DNA of 64,000 nt, taken from positions 1,116,001 through 1,180,000 of the forward strand of contig NZ_BBWV01000002.1 of the NCBI RefSeq assembly GCF_000974785.1. Direction: 5' to 3'. The position numbers and the translations under genes were made by a program. How positions within the stretch are numbered: the stretch's first letter is position 1; each line of letters opens with the position of its first letter. This stretch comes from Flavihumibacter petaseus NBRC 106054. GTDB taxonomy: Bacteria; Bacteroidota; Bacteroidia; Chitinophagales; Chitinophagaceae. Shown here piece by piece: positions 33,392 to 40,223 of this stretch. The notes beneath the pieces were generated by a model, which had not been told where the DNA came from, ran no database searches, and saw only the letters and a list, made by a program, of their open reading frames with translations.

Positions 33392-36300
33392 GTGCGATTA
33401 AAGAGTTTAGAAATCAAAGGCTTCAAGAGCTTCGCCGACAAAACGGTGGTGCATTTTGATCAGAATATCACTGGCATTGTTGGCCCCAACGGCTGTGGCA
33501 AGAGCAATATCATCGATAGCATCCGCTGGGTGATCGGGGAACAGAAGATCAGTCAGCTGCGGTCGGAAAACCTCGAAAGCCTCGTTTTTAATGGTTCAAG
33601 GTCACGTTCTGCCAGCGGATTGGCCGAAGTAAGCCTCACCTTTGAAAACACCAAAAACCTGCTTCCGACCGAGTTCAATACGGTGACCATCACCCGCAAA
33701 TTCTACAAAAGCGGAGAAAGTGAATACCGCCTCAATGATGTCAACTGCCGGCTGAAGGATATCCAGAACCTGTTCATGGATACCGGTGTCAGTACAGACA
33801 GTTACAGCATCATCGAACTGGGAATGGTGGACGACCTGATCAAGGATAAGGATAACAGTCGTCGCCGGATGCTGGAGCAGGCTGCAGGAATCTCCATTTA
33901 TAAAACGCGGAAGAAAGAAGCCCGCCAGAAACTTGACCTGACTGAACAGGATCTTGCCCGTATCGAAGACCTGCTGTTTGAGATCAATAACCAGCTGAAA
34001 AGCCTCGAAAACCAGGCTAAAAAAGCGGAGAAATACTACGAGATCAAAAAGGACTACAAAGAGTTGTCCATTGAACTCGCCATCGCCTCCCTTGAAGGGT
34101 TTAACCTGACCTACCGCGAACTGAACGAACAGACCCAGGCGGAAACAGACCGTAAAATTCATCTCGAAGCGCAGATCGCCCAGGAAGAAGCAGCCATCGA
34201 GCAGGAGAAAGTAGGGTTTATTGAAAAAGAGAGAGCGCTCCAGTCCATGCAGCATGAATTCAATGACCTGCTGCAATTGCTGAGAAGCCGTGAAAATGAT
34301 AAGAACCTTGCTGCGCAGCGCCTGAATTTCCTGCAGGAAAAGGAAGGGAGCCTGCGTGAGTTCCTCGAAAAAAGTGAGGGACAAGCCAAAGGCCTTGAAG
34401 AAAGTATCGCATTTACCACTCAGCAGGTAAACGAGGAAGAAGGTAAACTGGAGCATTTCGAAAACCAGCTGGATGAGTATAAGGAGAGCGTGACCCAGAA
34501 TCGCCAGGTTTTCGACGAACAGCGTACTGCACTGGATGCTGTTCGCAGTGAAAATCTCCAGATTCAGCGCAGCCAGTTTGAGGCCGAGAAAAAAGTAGCT
34601 GTTGCAGATACCTCCATCCAGAACCTGCAGCGCACCATCCAGCAACTGGAAGAAGAACGCGAAGTGCGTGGCAGCCAGTTGAAACAACTGGAAGAAGACC
34701 GTACGGGAAAGGACGAAGAATTATCTACCCGCCAGCGTGATCTTCAACAGTTGCAGGAGCACCATGACCGGACCAAAGAGCAGATCCTGGCAAGCCAGCA
34801 GGAAATGGAAGTATTGCGGCAGGAACTCGCAGAAGAAAGCCGGAAACTGGATGCCCGGAAGAACGAATATGACCTGCTGAAAAGCCTCATTGATTCCATG
34901 GAAGGTTATCCGGAAAGCATCAAATTCCTTCATAAGAACCCTGCCTGGAATCATCATGCACCAATTCTTTCCGATATTATCTACGTAAAGGAGAATTACC
35001 GTGCCGCGCTCGAGAATGTACTGGAACCCTACCTGAACTATTATGTGGTGAATAACCTCCAGGAAGGGTTACAGGCAGTTCACCTGCTTGATGCCAATAA
35101 AAAAGGGAAGGCGAATTTCTTCCTGCTGGACAAGTTTGATGGCGCCCGGCATGCAGGATCTCAACCGGAAGGAACCGTACCGGCACTTTCTGTAATTGAA
35201 GTGGATGAGCCCTACCGGTTCCTCGCAGAACATCTGCTGGGCAATGTTTATATCGCGGAAGACGAACAGGCACTCGAGAACAGCAACGGCGCCGTTGTAT
35301 TGGAGAAATCCGGGAAATACGTAAAGGGAAAGCATTTCCTGACCGGTGGCAGCGTTGGCCTCTTTGAAGGAAAAAAGATCGGAAGGGCCAAGAACCTGGA
35401 GAAACTGAAAGAAGCCATTGACCTGCAGGAAACAGTTGTGAATAATCTCAGGGCTGCCATCCAGCAGAAACATAATGAAGTGATCAGCTTCAATGAACAA
35501 TTGAAGGAGCAGGCTATCCGCCAGGGCCAGCAGGATATCAATCAACTCAGCAACCAGCTTTTTGCCCTGCAGAATAAAATTGAAAACCTCCATGCGCAGC
35601 AATCGACAGGCCGTAACCGCCTGGAAGACCTGCAGCAGCAATTGCAAACCACACAGGGAGGCATTGCCGGCACCCGCCAGGAACTTCAACAACTGATGGA
35701 GCTTATTGCTGAAACCGGATCTAAACTCCTGGAACAGGAGCAGGCTTATAAAACAGCAGAGCAGGAATACAACACTGCCAATGCCCGCTATAACGAATTC
35801 AATCTTTCCCTCACCCGCCAGCAAAGCCGGATCAACTCCCTTAAACAGGAACTGACCTTCAAATCCAACCAGCTCCGGGAACTCGCCAACCAGGTAGAGA
35901 ACAGCCAGGCCCAACTGAAGCAGACGGTGGAAAGCATTACTGAAAGCGCAGACCTGCTGACGACAGCAGAAAACGGGCTGGTTGAACTGCTCCGTAAAAA
36001 AGAGGAAGATGAAAAGATCCTGAATGCTGCCGACCAGGCCTATTACAACATCAGGAATCAACTCAATGAGAAAGAGTCCGAACTCAGGCACAAATCCAAA
36101 GAAAGAGAACAACTGGAGCAGTTGCTTGGTGCGATCAAGGACCGCCTGAATGAGCTGAAACTGCAACTGGCCGGTATGAAGGAAAGGCTCCAGGTAGAGT
36201 TTCGCATCAACCTCGATGATATCCTGGATCAGTCCCGCAAAACGGATACACCCGTAGAAGAGTTGCAGGAGAAAAGTGACCGGATGAAGAAAAGGCTGGA

Positions 36301-36910
36301 GAACCTGGGTGAGGTCAACCCTACGGCCATCGAAGCTTTCACGGAAATGAAAAAACGTTACGAGTTTATCCTCGAACAAAAAAATGACCTCGTAACGGCG
36401 AAAGACAGCCTGCTGCAGACTATCGCAGAGGTGGAAAGCACAGCCAACCAGAAATTCCTCGATACTTTCAACCAGGTGAAGGAAAACTTCATCAAGGTAT
36501 TCAAGGCCCTGTTTACGGAAGAAGACCAATGCGACCTGATCCTGGAAAACCCGGAAAACCTCGCTGAAACAGGTATCGATATTATCGCCAAACCCAAGGG
36601 TAAACGGCCGTCTTCTATCACGCAGTTGAGTGGTGGAGAAAAAACCTTAACGGCCACAGCACTTTTGTTCGCGATTTATTTGATAAAACCGGCTCCTTTT
36701 TGTATACTTGATGAAGTAGACGCCCCCCTGGATGATGCCAACGTCGGAAAATTCACCAACATGATCCGCCGTTTCAGTGAAGAGAGCCAATTTATTATCG
36801 TTACGCACAACAAAATGACCATGGGTGCCGTTGATGCTATCTACGGTGTAACCATGCAGGAAGCCGGTGTAAGTAAACTGGTACCCGTAGACTTCCGGAA
36901 CTTAAATTAG
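33392..36910 (+). CDS. smc: Chromosome segregation protein SMC
   Basis: 1172 aa from GTG 33392. The canonical N-terminus RLKSLEIKGFKSFADKT starts exactly here, and the upstream frame lies before the promoter. Walker A GPNGCGKSNIIDSIR is at about residues 32-46. Long coiled-coil arms (Gln/Glu/Lys/Leu-rich) flank a hinge (about 500-640, with MEGYPESIKFLHKNP and KGKHFLTGGSVGLFEGKKIG). The C-terminal head has signature QLSGGEKTLTATALLFAIY and Walker B FCILDEVDAPLDDANV. Forms the ring that organises and segregates chromosomes, with ScpA/ScpB (not here). Terminator follows. Confidence 0.97.
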   Translation: MRLKSLEIKGFKSFADKTVVHFDQNITGIVGPNGCGKSNIIDSIRWVIGEQKISQLRSENLESLVFNGSRSRSASGLAEVSLTFENTKNLLPTEFNTVTITRKFYKSGESEYRLNDVNCRLKDIQNLFMDTGVSTDSYSIIELGMVDDLIKDKDNSRRRMLEQAAGISIYKTRKKEARQKLDLTEQDLARIEDLLFEINNQLKSLENQAKKAEKYYEIKKDYKELSIELAIASLEGFNLTYRELNEQTQAETDRKIHLEAQIAQEEAAIEQEKVGFIEKERALQSMQHEFNDLLQLLRSRENDKNLAAQRLNFLQEKEGSLREFLEKSEGQAKGLEESIAFTTQQVNEEEGKLEHFENQLDEYKESVTQNRQVFDEQRTALDAVRSENLQIQRSQFEAEKKVAVADTSIQNLQRTIQQLEEEREVRGSQLKQLEEDRTGKDEELSTRQRDLQQLQEHHDRTKEQILASQQEMEVLRQELAEESRKLDARKNEYDLLKSLIDSMEGYPESIKFLHKNPAWNHHAPILSDIIYVKENYRAALENVLEPYLNYYVVNNLQEGLQAVHLLDANKKGKANFFLLDKFDGARHAGSQPEGTVPALSVIEVDEPYRFLAEHLLGNVYIAEDEQALENSNGAVVLEKSGKYVKGKHFLTGGSVGLFEGKKIGRAKNLEKLKEAIDLQETVVNNLRAAIQQKHNEVISFNEQLKEQAIRQGQQDINQLSNQLFALQNKIENLHAQQSTGRNRLEDLQQQLQTTQGGIAGTRQELQQLMELIAETGSKLLEQEQAYKTAEQEYNTANARYNEFNLSLTRQQSRINSLKQELTFKSNQLRELANQVENSQAQLKQTVESITESADLLTTAENGLVELLRKKEEDEKILNAADQAYYNIRNQLNEKESELRHKSKEREQLEQLLGAIKDRLNELKLQLAGMKERLQVEFRINLDDILDQSRKTDTPVEELQEKSDRMKKRLENLGEVNPTAIEAFTEMKKRYEFILEQKNDLVTAKDSLLQTIAEVESTANQKFLDTFNQVKENFIKVFKALFTEEDQCDLILENPENLAETGIDIIAKPKGKRPSSITQLSGGEKTLTATALLFAIYLIKPAPFCILDEVDAPLDDANVGKFTNMIRRFSEESQFIIVTHNKMTMGAVDAIYGVTMQEAGVSKLVPVDFRNLN

Positions 36911-36930
36911 TGTAACCGTCCACCATTATA

Positions 36931-36960
36931 AAAGCACTGCCGAATGGCGGTGCTTTTTTT
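36931..36960 (+). terminator. Rho-independent terminator after smc
   Basis: An 11-bp stem AAAGCACTGCC / GGCGGTGCTTT (one G-T wobble) with a 4-base loop and a T run, starting 20 bases after the smc stop. Confidence 0.9.
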
Positions 36961-37041
36961 ACGCCGTACATTTACGGTTGTCTTCTATTTTACTGCCCAC
37001 TACCTTTATACGAAGAGGTTGCAATTCTTGTTATCACAAGA
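36961..37041 (+). ncRNA. Possible small RNA ending at the 37042 terminator (candidate only)
   Basis: The 81 bases between the smc terminator and a second strong hairpin are too short for a gene and hold no acceptable ORF. A TACCTTTA box (one mismatch to TAnnTTTG) lies near 37001. A short transcript starting about 37010 and ending at about 37075 is therefore possible. No known RNA family was recognised, so this is only a suggestion. Confidence 0.25.
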
Positions 37042-37075
37042 GAAACCGTCCCGCCTGGCGGGACGGTTTTCTTTT
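37042..37075. terminator. Strong GC-rich hairpin, terminator on either strand
   Basis: A 13-bp stem AAACCGTCCCGCC / GGCGGGACGGTTT (37043-37055, 37057-37069) with almost no loop, so the inner pairs open. A plus-strand tail TTTTCTTTT follows; the minus-strand side is less T-rich. On the minus strand it would follow the gene ending at 37085. Confidence 0.8.
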
Positions 37076-37084
37076 ATGCCGTTT

Positions 37085-37654
37085 TTAAATTGTCACCTCC
37101 AGCTTTCCCTCATTTCCCGGTATGTCCTTCGCTACTGCGCGGATTACAGTTCCGGCAAGCGCAGGATTCGGTACCCGGGTGGTGTAGGTCCACTTCAGCC
37201 GGTTGATGTAATGGAGAATAGCGTCGCCCTCTTCCAGGAGCTCACCCGAAACAGCATAAATACCTACATGTACTGTCGCCACCCGGAAATCATCAATTGC
37301 AGTGACCACGATTTCCTGGCCGGAAAGTCCGGTATAAAACGAAGTGTTGACAGTATTCACTACCGGGGGCATCCGGTAGTCACGGATTGCCAGGTTGTAG
37401 GCGTTGTTGTTGTGGGCAATCATTTTGTCATACTCGGCTTTCAACTCGGGGTTATTGACGGCCGCACTGGCATAGGCGGACGCCTCACTGAAAAGTTCAC
37501 GTTCCGCCGCTTGCCGGGGTGAGACAGGCGCATTTTTGTTGCGGGTCGGTAGCCTGGCAATGATGGTATCATTGCCTCTTTTCTTGTACATAAACTGGTT
37601 TCCCATTTTTCCTCTTGCCATTTTGACAAGCAGGTTGTCTGTAATCTTACTCAT
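37085..37654 (-). CDS. Orphan protein with N-terminal MARGKMGN motif
   Basis: 189 aa from ATG 37654; the frame stays open to 37888 but that extension runs through a hairpin and repeat region and is not credible. N-terminus: SKITDNLLVKMARGKMGNQF, then YKKRGNDTIIARLPTRNKN and a Ala-rich helical stretch (PRQAAERELFSEASAYASAA). The C-terminal half is beta-like with VTAIDDFRVATVHVGIY, LKWTYTTRVPNPAL and AGTVIRAVAKDIPGN. The start loosely recalls DUF6266-type proteins of Bacteroidota. No signal peptide or membrane helix. Divergent from the LytTR gene across a repeat-rich control region. Function unknown. Confidence 0.7.
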   Translation of the reverse strand: MSKITDNLLVKMARGKMGNQFMYKKRGNDTIIARLPTRNKNAPVSPRQAAERELFSEASAYASAAVNNPELKAEYDKMIAHNNNAYNLAIRDYRMPPVVNTVNTSFYTGLSGQEIVVTAIDDFRVATVHVGIYAVSGELLEEGDAILHYINRLKWTYTTRVPNPALAGTVIRAVAKDIPGNEGKLEVTI

Positions 37655-37723
37655 TTTAAATCGTTTTTCATGTAATGAATTTTGTTTAATTTCTTCCATC
37701 GTTTGCGGCAGGAAGTTTGCCGG

Positions 37724-37750
37724 GGTCACACCACCCGGCAATGTGTGACC
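37724..37750 (-). promoter_or_regulatory. GTGTGACC hairpin element, copy A
   Basis: Perfect 8-bp stem GGTCACAC / GTGTGACC with an 11-base loop containing TTGCCGGGTG on the minus strand. It lies 69 bases before the start of the orphan gene, so within its leader. A similar hairpin (copy B) is at 38676-38703 on the plus strand. Confidence 0.5.
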
Positions 37751-37806
37751 ATGCCGCGACAACAGGAATTCAAAAGTAAAAACTGCGTTTGCTGTTTTTT
37801 GAACTT

Positions 37807-37860
37807 TGGGGCGAACCTGCTTAACCGTTGGGGTGAACCTGCTTAACCGCTGGGGTGAAT
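37807..37860. repeat. 22-bp tandem direct repeats (2.4 copies)
   Basis: Units start at 37807, 37829 and 37851. Copies 1 and 2 are 22 bp and differ at 2 positions; copy 3 matches the first 9 bp (TGGGGTGAA). The core is GAACCTGCTTAACCG. Period 22 fits LytTR binding, since LytTR proteins such as AgrA bind two 9-bp direct repeats about 21 bp apart. It lies 152 bp upstream of one divergent start and 178 bp of the other. Confidence 0.75.
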
Positions 37861-37894
37861 GTTGTTTGAAAAGCCTTTTGACCGGCATCCGTGC

Positions 37895-38007
37895 GTTACC
37901 CCACCCGCAGCAAACCTACAGCGGTGGTACAGCGGTACCCCAGCAAAGGGGTGGGTTTGCACGGGGACCGCTGTAGGTCGGGTGTAGGTCGGGTGGTGGT
38001 TGGTAAC
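37895..38007. repeat. Large dyad with 11-bp direct repeats
   Basis: Complementary blocks in order: GTTACC (37895-37900) with GGTAAC (38002-38007), CCACCCG (37901-37907) with CGGGTGG (37990-37996), and CCTACAGCGGT (37915-37925) with ACCGCTGTAGG (37967-37977). Inside are ACCCC/GGGGT and GCAAACC/GGTTTGC pairs. Direct repeats: TACAGCGGT at 37917 and 37928, and TGTAGGTCGGG at 37972 and 37983, both spaced 11 bp. It could form a cruciform, an RNA structure in a leader, or hold binding sites. Confidence 0.7.
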
Positions 38008-38038
38008 GATTTAAATCTCCCGTTTAAACTTGATCGAT

Positions 38039-38401
38039 ATGAATCAATCCTGCTTTTTTTACCGGAGGGATGGCCTGCTCCGGCGCATTAACTGTGCGGA
38101 CATTCTCTTCCTTGAAGCTTCCGACAATTACACGCGGATCCACACCGAAAAGGGGGTACATACCGTACGTGCCACTTTCAAATCCGTGCTGGAAAAATTA
38201 GAAGAAAAAGGTATTGTTCAAATCCATCGCTCTCATGCCATCCTGGTTGACAGGCTTGACACGATTACGGGTGAACAGGTAATTCTTGCCGGGGAAAAAG
38301 AAGTGGAAGTTCCCTTCAACCGCAAATATCTTCCACAGCTGGCAAAGCACCTCGAGATCATCGGACCGCCGCTGGATCTGGAGGATGAAGCTGAAAGTTG
38401 A
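38039..38401 (+). CDS. Stand-alone LytTR DNA-binding domain protein
   Basis: 120 aa from ATG 38039 (a TTG three codons upstream is less likely). The whole protein is one LytTR domain: FYRRDGLLRRINCADILFLE, the characteristic ASDNYTRIHTEKGVHTVRAT, FKSVLEKLEEKGIVQIHRSH with the HRSH/A.LVD pattern (AILVDRLDTI), and ILAGEKEVEVPFNRKYLPQL. A receiver domain is absent, so it is not a standard two-component regulator; it may sense through its own level, a partner, or a separate protein. Acidic tail DLEDEAES. Divergent from the orphan gene, with tandem repeats between, as expected of an autoregulated LytTR factor. Confidence 0.88.
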   Translation: MNQSCFFYRRDGLLRRINCADILFLEASDNYTRIHTEKGVHTVRATFKSVLEKLEEKGIVQIHRSHAILVDRLDTITGEQVILAGEKEVEVPFNRKYLPQLAKHLEIIGPPLDLEDEAES

Positions 38402-38516
38402 TCGGATCCGGGTTGAAAAAACGAAAATTGAACGGATAAAAACGGAAAATCGAAAAGGATTTTGCAGCACTTCTTTGCCTGCATTTTTACGACACCGGGT
38501 TCAGTTGATATTTAAA

Positions 38517-38570
38517 GTCCCTGCAGGATTGGCCAAACCCGCTTCCGGTCTGTGTTTCAGGGACCTTTTT
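38517..38570 (+). terminator. Possible terminator after the LytTR gene
   Basis: GTCCCTG (38517-38523) pairs with CAGGGAC (38558-38564), and five Ts follow. The 34-base loop is long, so this is weaker than the others; it could be an attenuator. Confidence 0.45.
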
Positions 38571-38675
38571 GTGCCCTATTGGAATTGTGAAAATATTTTT
38601 ATAAAGTTATAGTGTTCAAATCATCGTGCGCATTCGAAGCGAATGAGCGCCTGACAGGAACTATCGCAGTGGAGC

Positions 38676-38703
38676 AGTCACATAGTTTGGCGGGAGGTGT
38701 GAC
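38676..38703 (+). promoter_or_regulatory. GTGTGACC hairpin element, copy B
   Basis: Stem GTCACAT / GTGTGAC (one G-T pair) with loop containing TTGGCGGGAG. Against copy A, 18 of 23 bases match from TTG to GACCC and beyond, and the same stem is present. It lies about 174 bases before the basic ORF at 38878. Confidence 0.5.
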
Positions 38704-38877
38704 CCTGCCCAGCTTTCTCCGGCGAAGTACATCCAGGCGCAACATTTTTGCTGCGACATTCACGGCAATTTCCACCAACCTCCTCCTGCAGTATGCGCAG
38801 TTCCAGCGTAAAGCGGTGCTGCGGGAATTGCTATGGATGAAAACCTGCGCCATTAATCAATTTAAAATTCAATAAGT

Positions 38878-39030
38878 ATGGCGAATTCCATCAATAGGCC
38901 GCTGTCCCGGCGCGGCCGCAAATCAATAACGGCCAACGGACCCAAACACCGTGGCCGTACCTGGACACCCGCACAGCTGGATGCCCGCAAGAACTTCCAG
39001 CAGAATGTTTCCCGGCGAAAAAACGGGTAA
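38878..39030 (+). CDS. Small basic protein, 50 aa
   Basis: ATG 38878 to TAA 39030. The translation starts MANSINRPLSRRGRKS, then GPKHRGRTWTPAQLDARKNF, and ends NVSRRKNG. About a quarter of residues are Arg or Lys; no membrane segment or Cys. An A-rich leader precedes the start, and a strong terminator begins 15 bases after the stop, so it forms a short transcription unit. A small nucleic-acid-binding protein is the obvious guess (inference). Not matched to any family. Confidence 0.55.
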   Translation: MANSINRPLSRRGRKSITANGPKHRGRTWTPAQLDARKNFQQNVSRRKNG

Positions 39031-39045
39031 TCAAGTATAACTGAA

Positions 39046-39078
39046 AAATCCCCGCGTAGTCTTATGCGGGGATTTCTT
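39046..39078 (+). terminator. Rho-independent terminator after the basic ORF
   Basis: Perfect 10-bp stem AAATCCCCGC / GCGGGGATTT (39046-39055, 39066-39075) with a 10-base loop and T-rich tail. Confidence 0.85.
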
Positions 39079-39105
39079 ATAAGTAAACTGATTCGTTCGA
39101 ATAGC

Positions 39106-39113
39106 TACATTTG
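39106..39113 (+). promoter_or_regulatory. -7 promoter box TACATTTG for the DUF486 gene
   Basis: Exact TAnnTTTG match 16 bases before ATG 39130. Confidence 0.7.
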
Positions 39114-39129
39114 ACCCTCAATTACCGAT

Positions 39130-39459
39130 ATGCGCACCATCTTCCTACTGCTCGCTTCCAATATTTTCATGACCATCGCCTGGTACGGACATCTTCGCCA
39201 CAACGATGTGCCACTCTGGAAAGCAATCCTGGTGAGCTGGCTGATCGCCTTCTTTGAATATTGCCTGATGGTTCCGGCTAACCGCATCGGGTATGCGAGC
39301 GGATTCTCGGGTTTCCAGCTGAAAATGATCCAGGAGGTGGTCACCCTGGTTGTCTTTTCCCTTTTTGCTGTGCTCTACCTGAAAGAACCTTTCCGGTGGA
39401 ATTACCTGATCAGTTTTTCCCTGCTGCTGGGAGCCGTTTATTTTATGTTCAGAAAATGA
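39130..39459 (+). CDS. DUF486 (DMT-like) small membrane protein
   Basis: 109 aa with four hydrophobic helices, starting with IFLLLASNIFMTIAWYGHL and carrying IAFFEYCLMVPANRIGY, LKMIQEVVTLVVFSLFAVLY and ISFSLLLGAVYFMF. The family is a short multidrug-resistance-like DMT protein; its substrate is unknown, and it may act as a dimer in the inner membrane. Converges with trmN6 across a 6-base gap. Confidence 0.9.
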   Translation: MRTIFLLLASNIFMTIAWYGHLRHNDVPLWKAILVSWLIAFFEYCLMVPANRIGYASGFSGFQLKMIQEVVTLVVFSLFAVLYLKEPFRWNYLISFSLLLGAVYFMFRK

Positions 39460-39465
39460 ACGGGG

Positions 39466-40221
39466 TTACTTTTTCCGGAAACGCTCATGGTATAACGGTA
39501 AATAGAAGGGCGCCATCAACGCATCAAATCGATCAGAATAAAAACCATTTTCCCGGATAACGATGGTTTCCGCTTCAGGCATAACGGTGGCAACGATTCC
39601 TTTCCGGAAGAGCAATAAACACCGGAAAGGAGCATGCTGTCCCGTTTGTTTGAGCCATGCCATCCGGTGAAGCGTCAATCCTTCCTTACCAGCCAGTTCG
39701 ACAGCGCTGGTATTTCGGTCTGCAGGGAGCAGCAGGCTGAGATAACCACCAGTTTCCAGCCATTGACTGCAGGCAGCCAGCAGCCATTCCAATCCCATAC
39801 CCGATTCGTGTTTGGCCATCCGGCGACCGGCATGTTTCGGCAACAGATCGTCGTCGAAAAACGGCGGATTAGAAACCATTAACTGGTATTGCCTGTCCGG
39901 CACGAAAGTCCGGGCATCCTGGTGATACACCCGCAGTTGTTCCCGCCATAAACTGCTGTCGAAATTTTCTGCTGCTTCTTCCGCTGAACCCTGGTCGATC
40001 TCAATTGCGTCCATCTGCACCTGCAGTTCCTGAACCAGTTGAAGGGATAACAATCCTGTTCCCGTACCGATATCCAGTCCGGCAACAGGATGAAAAGTTC
40101 CTTCTTGTTTCAGCTGGTCAACTGTCCACGCTCCGAATACACAGGCATCCGTACATACTTTCAGCAGGCTTTTTTCCTGCCTGATACTGAATTGCCGGAA
40201 ATGAAATTCCACCTGTGCCAT
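39466..40221 (-). CDS. trmN6: tRNA1(Val) (adenine(37)-N6)-methyltransferase-like protein
   Basis: 251 aa, class I SAM-dependent methyltransferase. Motif I is AGLDIGTGTGLLSLQLV and the N6-adenine motif NPPFF is at VSNPPFFDDDL. N-terminus VEFHFRQFSIRQEKSLLKV and VCTDACVFGAW are characteristic of the YfiC/TrmN6 group, which methylates A37 of tRNA1(Val). Cytoplasmic. It follows tsaD by 2 bases on the minus strand, so both tRNA-modifying genes share a transcript. Confidence 0.9.
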   Translation of the reverse strand: MAQVEFHFRQFSIRQEKSLLKVCTDACVFGAWTVDQLKQEGTFHPVAGLDIGTGTGLLSLQLVQELQVQMDAIEIDQGSAEEAAENFDSSLWREQLRVYHQDARTFVPDRQYQLMVSNPPFFDDDLLPKHAGRRMAKHESGMGLEWLLAACSQWLETGGYLSLLLPADRNTSAVELAGKEGLTLHRMAWLKQTGQHAPFRCLLLFRKGIVATVMPEAETIVIRENGFYSDRFDALMAPFYLPLYHERFRKK

Positions 40222-40223
40222 AA

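Larger units (their letters stand above)
37655..38038. promoter_or_regulatory. Control region between the orphan gene and the LytTR gene
   Basis: 384 bases shared by two divergent genes. It contains a hairpin element (37724-37750), 22-bp tandem repeats (37807-37860), 11-bp direct repeats and a large dyad (37895-38007), described separately. No clean TAnnTTTG box was found next to either start, which would fit activator-dependent promoters. Confidence 0.55.
38402..38877. other. Non-coding stretch between the LytTR gene and the basic small ORF
   Basis: 476 bases. It holds a terminator-like inverted repeat (38517-38570) and hairpin copy B (38676-38703). A GTG-initiated frame from 38612 to 38875 lacks typical composition and is not called. 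Confidence 0.5.

Noticed and set aside
37807-37860. Tandem repeats as a possible CRISPR array
   Set aside because: Period is 22 bp without unique spacers, and no cas gene is nearby.
37655-37888. N-terminal extension of the orphan gene to 37888
   Set aside because: It crosses the 22-bp repeats and hairpin copy A, and the translated residues look non-coding.
38612-38875. GTG-initiated frame of 88 codons upstream of the small basic ORF
   Set aside because: It runs through hairpin copy B, has no promoter or convincing composition, and ends just before the ATG of the better ORF.
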